This document shows, piece by piece, positions 58,869 through 64,000 of a stretch of DNA of 64,000 nucleotides. Position numbers and translations under genes: made by a program. The notes under the pieces are model-generated. The model was given only the letters and a program-made list of their open reading frames with translations, did no database searches and had not been told where the DNA came from. The stretch covers positions 1 to 64,000 of the forward strand of contig NZ_FPKR01000001.1 in assembly GCF_900119825.1 (NCBI RefSeq), given 5' to 3'. Numbering within the stretch: position 1 is the stretch's first letter; each line of letters starts with the position of its first letter. This stretch comes from Chitinimonas taiwanensis DSM 18899. GTDB taxonomy: Bacteria; Pseudomonadota; Gammaproteobacteria; Burkholderiales; Chitinimonadaceae.

Positions 58869-60905
58869 TCAGGCCGTGCCATCGCCCTTGCTGACCGTCA
58901 GCGGCGCAGGGGCTGCCTCACGCGGGGCGATAAAGAAGTGCTGCGGCGCGCGCAGGAAGCGCTGCGCCAGCTTGCGCACCAGCGCGCCACGGTCCACAAA
59001 GCGGATGCGACGCGAGCGCAGCGCGACCAAGAGGGCCAGACCAAAGCTGACCGCCAGATTGGTCAGACCGATCAGCGCCACCCCCACGCCAGCGGTCAGC
59101 CAGGTCTGCCAGCTGAGCTGGAAGTCCAGCGCCACCGCCGCATAGGCGAGGTTGGCCGAGGAGAAGGTGATATGGCGGATATCGAGCGGCAGACCGAGCA
59201 GGAAGCCGATGGTGCCCATGGAGCCAAGCATGATGCCGAAGAAGAAGTTACCGGCCAGCGCGCCCAGATTATTCTCGATATAGGTGCACACGCGTTGCCA
59301 GCGTGCCTCGCCAAATAGGCGGCGTGGCCAGTACAGCTGCATCAACCGCGCTGGGATGCGGTTGTAGATCGCCTTATTGTCGTAATAGCCGGAGATCAAG
59401 CCGGCCAGGAACAGGCAGCAGCCGGCAATCGCCGCATGCGGAATGGCCAGGCTGCGGATCGGGTCGAGGTCATGCAGCAGATGCAGCGCCTTTTCCGGCG
59501 ACACCGGCTGGCTGCCCAAGCCGTATTTGAGCCCCAGCGCAATCGCCAGCGCGGTCGGAATCGCGATCAGCACATTGCCGAGGATGGCGATGAACTGGGT
59601 ACGCGCCACCGCCTCGATCAGGCTGGCCAGACCATCGAGCTGATCGCCGGCCTTGGCCTGGCGCTCGATGCTGGCGGCGATCTTGGCCGCGGTCATGGCC
59701 GGCTGCTTGGTGGCGATGGTGAAGTGCAGCATATGAATCAGCATGAAACCGAGCGAGTAATTCATGCTGAAGGCGAAGGCCTCGATCAGCGGCGCCAGCT
59801 TGAGCTTGGCCGTCAGAATCTTGATCAGCGCCATGAAGCCGACGATAAAGCCTGCCCCCATCGCCGACTTGGCCATGGCCAGCCATTCGCGCCGGTTGGC
59901 GGCGATATAGTGCTCGCCGGTTCGGCCCGCATGCTCGGTAATCTGCAGCGCAAGCAAGTCGGTATTGGTGGCAAACAGGTCGCGCACGCTGGTCTTGCGG
60001 TTCTCGGCCTCCACCAGCTGCTTGAAGAAGCGCACCGCGCGCTCGGGCATCTTGTGCGCATGCTCGGGCTCGAGCAGATCGAGCACCAGGCGCAGACGCT
60101 CCAGATGCTGAGACAGGCGCACCATCAGATAGGTGAGGCTGACACTGACCCCTTCGCGCGCGGCGGTCTTGCGCACGCGCGCCACGATGTCATCGCACTG
60201 GCCCAGCAGCACGCGCACCGCACGGTCGTCCTCGCGGCTGCGCGCCGGGTCGACCAGCTGGGCCTTGTAATCCTCCAGATAGTCGCGCAGCGCCACATTC
60301 TGGGTCAGGAAGGGCGATTCGAACTTCTCAATGGCCGGGTGATTGCGCACCAGCTCGGGCTCGAGGCCAATCGCCGAAATGCGGTAGGACAGCACCTGGG
60401 CCGCTTCAACCAGCTCGAGCCGGGTATTGCGCTCATCCTGCGCATGTTCGCCCTCGGCGAAGTTCAGCGCCTGCCAGACTTCCAGCCAGATCGCATCGGG
60501 CACCGCTGCCACCCACTGGTAATCGGTCTTGCGGCTGAACACCCGCCCGAATACATCGCGCAGATAGTCGTCGCGGTATTCGCTCGGCAACAGCTTCTCG
60601 CCCAGGCGGCGGCTGAAGGCGGTCGACAGCCCTTCATTGGAGAGGATGCCAGCGTCGGTATACAGATGCAGCTGGCGACGCGAGCCGACCAGCTTCATCA
60701 GGTAATGGCGCAGCGCGCGCCGGTAATCGGCATGCTGGTTGAGCAGCCAGGCCAGCGAACGTAGCGAGTTGATGACCAGATCGCCTTGCTCGGGCTTGCT
60801 CGGGCGCAAGGCGGCGATCAGATCGGCCAGCGGTACCGGCGAAGTGTCGTGTTGCGCCAGCACAATGGCCTGCAGGGCGCTTTCCAGCGTGACGTGTTGG
60901 GTCAT
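58869..60905 (-). CDS. Gcr-family membrane protein annotated as 'site-specific recombinase'
   Basis: A 678-residue protein of the family named site-specific recombinase Gcr (SpecificRecomb). The N-terminal half (1-370) is soluble and helical. The C-terminal half is membranous, with six or seven hydrophobic helices: FIVGFMALIKILTAKL, IAILGNVLIAIPTALAIALGL, AIAGCCLFLAGLISGYY, NFFFGIMLGSMGTIGFLLGLPL and VGVALIGLTNLAVSFGLALLVAL among them. I see no tyrosine- or serine-recombinase signature. ATG 60905 (MTQHVTLESALQAIV) is chosen because the frame upstream has no homology-like sequence. The real function is unknown. Confidence 0.8.
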   Translation of the reverse strand: MTQHVTLESALQAIVLAQHDTSPVPLADLIAALRPSKPEQGDLVINSLRSLAWLLNQHADYRRALRHYLMKLVGSRRQLHLYTDAGILSNEGLSTAFSRRLGEKLLPSEYRDDYLRDVFGRVFSRKTDYQWVAAVPDAIWLEVWQALNFAEGEHAQDERNTRLELVEAAQVLSYRISAIGLEPELVRNHPAIEKFESPFLTQNVALRDYLEDYKAQLVDPARSREDDRAVRVLLGQCDDIVARVRKTAAREGVSVSLTYLMVRLSQHLERLRLVLDLLEPEHAHKMPERAVRFFKQLVEAENRKTSVRDLFATNTDLLALQITEHAGRTGEHYIAANRREWLAMAKSAMGAGFIVGFMALIKILTAKLKLAPLIEAFAFSMNYSLGFMLIHMLHFTIATKQPAMTAAKIAASIERQAKAGDQLDGLASLIEAVARTQFIAILGNVLIAIPTALAIALGLKYGLGSQPVSPEKALHLLHDLDPIRSLAIPHAAIAGCCLFLAGLISGYYDNKAIYNRIPARLMQLYWPRRLFGEARWQRVCTYIENNLGALAGNFFFGIMLGSMGTIGFLLGLPLDIRHITFSSANLAYAAVALDFQLSWQTWLTAGVGVALIGLTNLAVSFGLALLVALRSRRIRFVDRGALVRKLAQRFLRAPQHFFIAPREAAPAPLTVSKGDGTA

Positions 60906-61082
60906 AGGCAGCACTCGGCAAAAAAGGCGGGAATGTTTCAAGAGCGGCTGGTGCGGCAAAAGTTCGCCGCCAGCGAGGTGGTCCGGCCGTAAGCGGGTCG
61001 CTTCATGGTAGCAAGTACGCTCTGGTGCCGCAGCGCAACATCGCTTGTTATAGTGTGCCATCGCCTACTTTTCCGTCCCGCC

Positions 61083-61376
61083 ATGTCGGCCCTGCCCCGC
61101 ATCGAAATCCACTACTGCACCCAATGCCGCTGGCTGCTGCGCGCCGCCTGGCTAGCGCAGGAGCTGCTGTCCACCTTTGAGCAAGAGATCGGCGAAGTGG
61201 CGCTGCAGCCGGGCACTGGCGGTGTGTTTACCGTGCATGCAAACGGCGTGCTGGTGTGGGAGCGCAAGGCTGACGGCGGCTTTCCCGATGCGGCGGCGCT
61301 CAAGCAGCGCGTGCGCGATGTGATTGCGCCGGAAAAAGGCCTCGGTCATAGCGAGGCCAAACCCGTCAGCGAATGA
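61083..61376 (+). CDS. SelW/SelT/SelH-like Rdx-family protein (Cys form)
   Basis: A 97-residue thioredoxin-like Rdx-family protein. IEIHYCTQCRWLLRAAWLAQELL carries the redox CxxC; both positions are ordinary TGC codons, so there is no selenocysteine. VALQPGTGGVFTVHANGVLVWERKADGGFPDAAALKQRVRD is the rest of the fold. Such proteins are thought to be thiol-redox partners. ATG 61083 is used; upstream in-frame codons lack homology. It diverges from the Gcr-family gene. Confidence 0.88.
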   Translation: MSALPRIEIHYCTQCRWLLRAAWLAQELLSTFEQEIGEVALQPGTGGVFTVHANGVLVWERKADGGFPDAAALKQRVRDVIAPEKGLGHSEAKPVSE

Positions 61377-61474
61377 ACGCGGGCTGAATCGCCGTCTGGC
61401 AGGAATGCATGGTGGCAACCATGTCATCGGTATATCATCGCCGCCTGTTATTACCTGTTCTGACGGAGTCGTCG

Positions 61475-61792
61475 ATGTTGCGAATGTCCTCTGCCGTACT
61501 GGCCGCCTTGCTGGCCGCCGGCATGCTCAATAGCCAGGCCGCCGATACCGGCGCCATTGTCGGCGGTGCCCTGGGTGGCGCAGCCGGTGCCGCCATCGGC
61601 AGCGAAATGAATGGCAAGAATGGCGCGATCATCGGCGCCGCCATCGGTGGTGCCGCCGGCGCCGCCATCGGCTCCAAGCCCAAGACCGTGGTGCGCGAAG
61701 TGCATGTGGTCGAGCGCGACCGCCATGGCCACCACCCTGGCAAGCACAAAGGCTGGCACAAGAAGCACCGCAAGCATAAGCACCACGACTAA
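61475..61792 (+). CDS. Exported glycine-zipper protein with His/Lys-rich tail
   Basis: A 105-residue exported protein. MLRMSSAVLAALLAAGMLNSQAA is a signal peptide. Residues about 25-68 are a double glycine zipper (GAIVGGALGGAAGAAIG and GAIIGAAIGGAAGAAIG), which inserts in or lines membranes in outer-membrane lipoprotein-like families. The last 32 residues hold ten His and many Lys (HGHHPGKHKGWHKKHRKHKHHD), a possible metal- or anion-binding tail. CGGAG six bases upstream sets ATG 61475; earlier in-frame starts are poor. Function is unknown. Confidence 0.75.
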   Translation: MLRMSSAVLAALLAAGMLNSQAADTGAIVGGALGGAAGAAIGSEMNGKNGAIIGAAIGGAAGAAIGSKPKTVVREVHVVERDRHGHHPGKHKGWHKKHRKHKHHD

Positions 61793-61811
61793 GCGCGCTG
61801 CTGCGGCCATG

Positions 61812-61841
61812 AAAAAGGCGACCCGTTGAGGTCGCCTTTTT
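61812..61841. terminator. Bidirectional terminator between glycine-zipper and tlyA genes
   Basis: AAAAAGGCGACC (61812-61823), loop CGTTGA and GGTCGCCTTTTT (61830-61841) form a 12-bp stem with a T run on each strand, suiting the converging genes. Confidence 0.93.
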
Positions 61842-61860
61842 CACGCACCTACACGCGCGG

Positions 61861-62631
61861 CTAGTCTGGCCTTTGCAGCTGCAGGAAGAATTCGTGATTG
61901 CCATCGCCGCCCTCGATCGGGCTGTTGAACCAGGCCAAGCAGCGCAGCTGCAGCGCCGCAGCGGCCGCTTCAACCTTCTCGCGCACGCCCGCATACAGGG
62001 CCGTATCGCGCACGATGCCGCCCTTGCCTATGCCCTCGCGCCCGACCTCGAACTGCGGTTTGACCAGCAGCAGGAAATAGCCGCCCGGCCGAACCAGCTC
62101 GGCAAACGCCGGCAGCACCAGGGTCAGCGAGATAAACGATACATCGGCAACCGCCAGATCGAAGGGCTGGCCGGCATTGGCGGCCAGGATGGCGCTCTGG
62201 TCGAGCGCGCGCGCGTTCACGCCTTCGAACTGCTGCACGCGCGGATCGGCCAGTAGGCGCGGGTGCAGCTGGCCATGGCCGACCTCCACCCCCACCACAC
62301 GCGATGCACCGGCCTGCAGCAGGCAGTCGGCAAAGCCGCCGGTGGAAATGCCCACATCCAGGCAGTGCCAGCCGGCGACCGCGAGACCGGTCTGGGCCAG
62401 GGCGCCCGCGAGCTTGAGCCCACCGCGCGAGACATAGCGGTCGGCCGCATCGGGCGTGACCTCCAGCACAGCATCGTCGAGCAGTTTTAGACTGGGTTTG
62501 CTGATGGCAGTGCGCCGGTCAGCTTCAAGCAGAAAGACCCGCCCGGCCGCGATGTATTGCTGGGCAGCGGTACGGGAGGGGGCAAGGCCGAGTTCGGCTA
62601 GGCGCACGTCGGCGCGGATCAAGGTGGTCAT
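61861..62631 (-). CDS. tlyA: TlyA-family rRNA 2'-O-methyltransferase
   Basis: A 256-residue TlyA/RrmJ-like protein. The N-terminal S4 domain (IRADVRLAELGLAPSRTAAQQYIAAGRVFL) binds RNA. YVSRGGLKLAGAL leads into the FtsJ-type fold with CLDVGISTGGFADCLLQAGA for SAM, FDLAVADVSFISLTLVLPA and LLLVKPQFEVGREGIGKGGIV. TlyA proteins methylate 16S C1409 and sometimes 23S C1920; some have hemolysin annotations that I do not take as functional. It diverges from the ATPase gene at 62780. Confidence 0.9.
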   Translation of the reverse strand: MTTLIRADVRLAELGLAPSRTAAQQYIAAGRVFLLEADRRTAISKPSLKLLDDAVLEVTPDAADRYVSRGGLKLAGALAQTGLAVAGWHCLDVGISTGGFADCLLQAGASRVVGVEVGHGQLHPRLLADPRVQQFEGVNARALDQSAILAANAGQPFDLAVADVSFISLTLVLPAFAELVRPGGYFLLLVKPQFEVGREGIGKGGIVRDTALYAGVREKVEAAAAALQLRCLAWFNSPIEGGDGNHEFFLQLQRPD

Positions 62632-62779
62632 GGCGTGATTTTAAGCCCCTTGCTGGCCGGCAGGCGACAAGGGGCGGGAAACCGGCTTAAATAGCGGCCA
62701 TCCAAGCGGTGGCCGTCTGGCCACCATCCAGGGCCGCCCCGGCTTCCACGGCCCCGCCAACACAGGTTCTGCGCAGCAT

Positions 62780-64000
62780 ATGAAGAAGCTCCACCTCACC
62801 CGCGGCCACGGCGATCAACGCCTGTCCATCAGTGCCTTGGTCAATGCGCTGATTGACGAAGGCCATCTGCCCGCCGCGCTGGCCGAAGCCTTTCTTATCC
62901 CGGCACGTACCTCGGCGCATGGCAAGACCCATCCGTTCAGCTCCATCGTGCCGCAGGGCTGGCGCAGCCTGAAAACGGGCGAGCTGATCGATATGGCCTG
63001 GCTGGGGCGTTGGCTGGGCGCCAAGATTGCGCTGCCCTGGTTTCATATCGACCCGCTCAAGATCGATGTGGCGGCCGTGTCGGGCGTGGTCAGCCATGGT
63101 TATGCCAGCCGCTACGCCATCCTGCCGGTGGCGGTGGATGCCCAGTCGGTAACCCTGGCCACGTCCGAGCCCTTTGTGCGCGACTGGGAAGATGAGCTGG
63201 GGCGCATCCTCAAGCGCGAGATTCGCCGCGTGCTGGCCAATCCGGACGATATCGCCCGCTATCTGCCCGAGTTCTACAATCTGTCGCGCTTCGTGAAGCA
63301 GGCAGTGGCGCAGACCGGCCAGCAGAACCAGCTGGCCAATTTCGAGCAGCTGGTGCAGCTGGGACGCACCGGCAATGTGGATGCCAACGACCACCACATC
63401 GTCAGCCTGGTCGACTGGCTATTCCAGTACGCGTTTACCCAGCGCGCGTCCGACATCCACCTCGAACCGCGCCGCGAAGCCGGCCATGTGCGCTTCCGCA
63501 TCGATGGCGTGCTGCACTCGGTGTATCAGGTACCGCCGGCGGTGATGAATGCCATCCTGTCGCGCATCAAGGTGCTTGGGCGCATGGACCTGGCCGAGAA
63601 GCGCCGTCCGCAGGACGGCCGGGTGAAGACCAAGACCCCGGACGGACGCGAGATCGAGCTGCGCCTCTCCACCATGCCGACCGCCTTTGGTGAAAAGCTG
63701 GTGATGCGGATTTTCGACCCGGCCATCCTGGTCAAGGATTTCGCCGCGCTGGGCTTTGGGGCCGAGGACGAGAAGCGCTGGCAGGGCTTTGTCACCCAGC
63801 CGCACGGCATCGTGCTGGTAACCGGGCCGACCGGCTCGGGCAAGACCACCACGCTGTACACCACGCTCAAGCAGCTGGCCACCGAGGACGTGAATGTCTG
63901 CACGGTGGAAGACCCGATCGAGATGATCGAATCAAGCTTCAACCAGATGCAGGTGCAGGCCAATATCGACCTCAGCTTTGCCGAATGCGTGCGCACGCTG
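62780..64000 (+). CDS. GspE/PilB-family secretion or pilus ATPase (partial, 3' end cut by window)
   Basis: The first 407 residues of a type II secretion/type IV pilus assembly ATPase; the frame is open at the right edge and about 150-180 residues are missing. An N-terminal MshEN-type domain (about 1-170) precedes QRASDIHLEPRREAGHVRFRIDG, DLAEKRRPQDGRVKTK, Walker A VTGPTGSGKTTTLYTTL near residue 349 and CTVEDPIE (Asp box). The zinc Cys tetrad, if any, would lie beyond the edge. Whether it serves pili, secretion or a GspE-like orphan cannot be told, as no other pil or gsp gene is visible. ATG 62780 gives MKKLHLTRGHGDQRLS. Confidence 0.88.
   Translation, partial: MKKLHLTRGHGDQRLSISALVNALIDEGHLPAALAEAFLIPARTSAHGKTHPFSSIVPQGWRSLKTGELIDMAWLGRWLGAKIALPWFHIDPLKIDVAAVSGVVSHGYASRYAILPVAVDAQSVTLATSEPFVRDWEDELGRILKREIRRVLANPDDIARYLPEFYNLSRFVKQAVAQTGQQNQLANFEQLVQLGRTGNVDANDHHIVSLVDWLFQYAFTQRASDIHLEPRREAGHVRFRIDGVLHSVYQVPPAVMNAILSRIKVLGRMDLAEKRRPQDGRVKTKTPDGREIELRLSTMPTAFGEKLVMRIFDPAILVKDFAALGFGAEDEKRWQGFVTQPHGIVLVTGPTGSGKTTTLYTTLKQLATEDVNVCTVEDPIEMIESSFNQMQVQANIDLSFAECVRTL

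Noticed and set aside
61083-61376. Selenocysteine use in the SelW-like protein
   Set aside because: Both redox positions are TGC cysteine codons and there is no in-frame TGA.
61408-61423. CATGGT-GGCA-ACCATG dyad upstream of the glycine-zipper gene as an operator
   Set aside because: A 6-bp dyad is expected by chance at this frequency and no regulator is adjacent.

Overview
The window is a high-GC stretch of a Gram-negative chromosome. It is most likely from a betaproteobacterium of the Neisseriales or a nearby Burkholderiales lineage such as Chitinimonas. The evidence is gene order and family content only: def-fmt-rsmB-DUF4390-ntrY-ntrX facing lysM-dprA-smg-topA; nadD-rsfS-rlmH-maf; metX-metW; msbA; a Gcr-family protein; and glutamine synthetase with an NtrC/sigma-54 control region. 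No species is claimed.

Layout. 1-340 is the right end of an IS3-family element. 480-8865 holds an ABC exporter with a TTG start, a divergent periplasmic solute-binding protein, a small unknown gene, an alpha/beta hydrolase, a Cache-type chemoreceptor and msbA. 8866-12955 is a compact lipopolysaccharide-type cassette: two family 2 glycosyltransferases and the ketoisomerase, acetyltransferase and aminotransferase for a dTDP-3-acetamido-3,6-dideoxyhexose. It follows msbA directly and reads as less GC-rich in the two glycosyltransferases. 12995-22803 has metXW, a 2OG-Fe(II) oxygenase, yqhA, glnA with its control region, a rhodanese, aroE, a cysteine hydrolase, a PfkB kinase, a Dyp-type peroxidase, a thioesterase and a GNAT protein. 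22968-35591 has an M16 peptidase, a YqiA-like esterase, a STAS protein, ampG, xth, pyrE, a DUF4124 protein, maf-rlmH-rsfS-nadD, an Aer-like receptor and proA, followed by tRNA-Ala(CGC). 35806-38398 is a three-gene unit (DUF6491-like secreted protein, response regulator, histidine kinase) preceded by a leader region with a strong intrinsic terminator. An antiporter-like membrane protein faces it.

40028-49898 is a ten-gene run on the minus strand, read def, fmt, rsmB, DUF4390, ntrY, ntrX, crcB, modA, modB, modC. 50004-55233 is the divergent lysM, dprA, smg, topA run. 55372-64000 holds a GAF/PAS/GGDEF/EAL protein, a PlsC acyltransferase, a Gcr-family membrane protein, a SelW-like protein, a glycine-zipper protein, TlyA and the start of a GspE/PilB-type ATPase that runs off the edge.

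Most of the window is core metabolism and housekeeping. I see no CRISPR array, prophage or recognisable defence island. The most interesting points are: (1) an NtrX whose AAA+ module has lost the Walker A lysine, the Walker B acidic pair, the arginine-finger region and the GAFTGA loop; (2) a well-formed sigma-54/NtrC enhancer region at glnA, which must need a different, functional activator; (3) a strong minus-strand terminator in the leader of the DUF6491/two-component operon, suggesting a small RNA or attenuator; (4) the sugar cassette without rmlA/rmlB; (5) a Gcr-family 'recombinase' that looks like a membrane protein.
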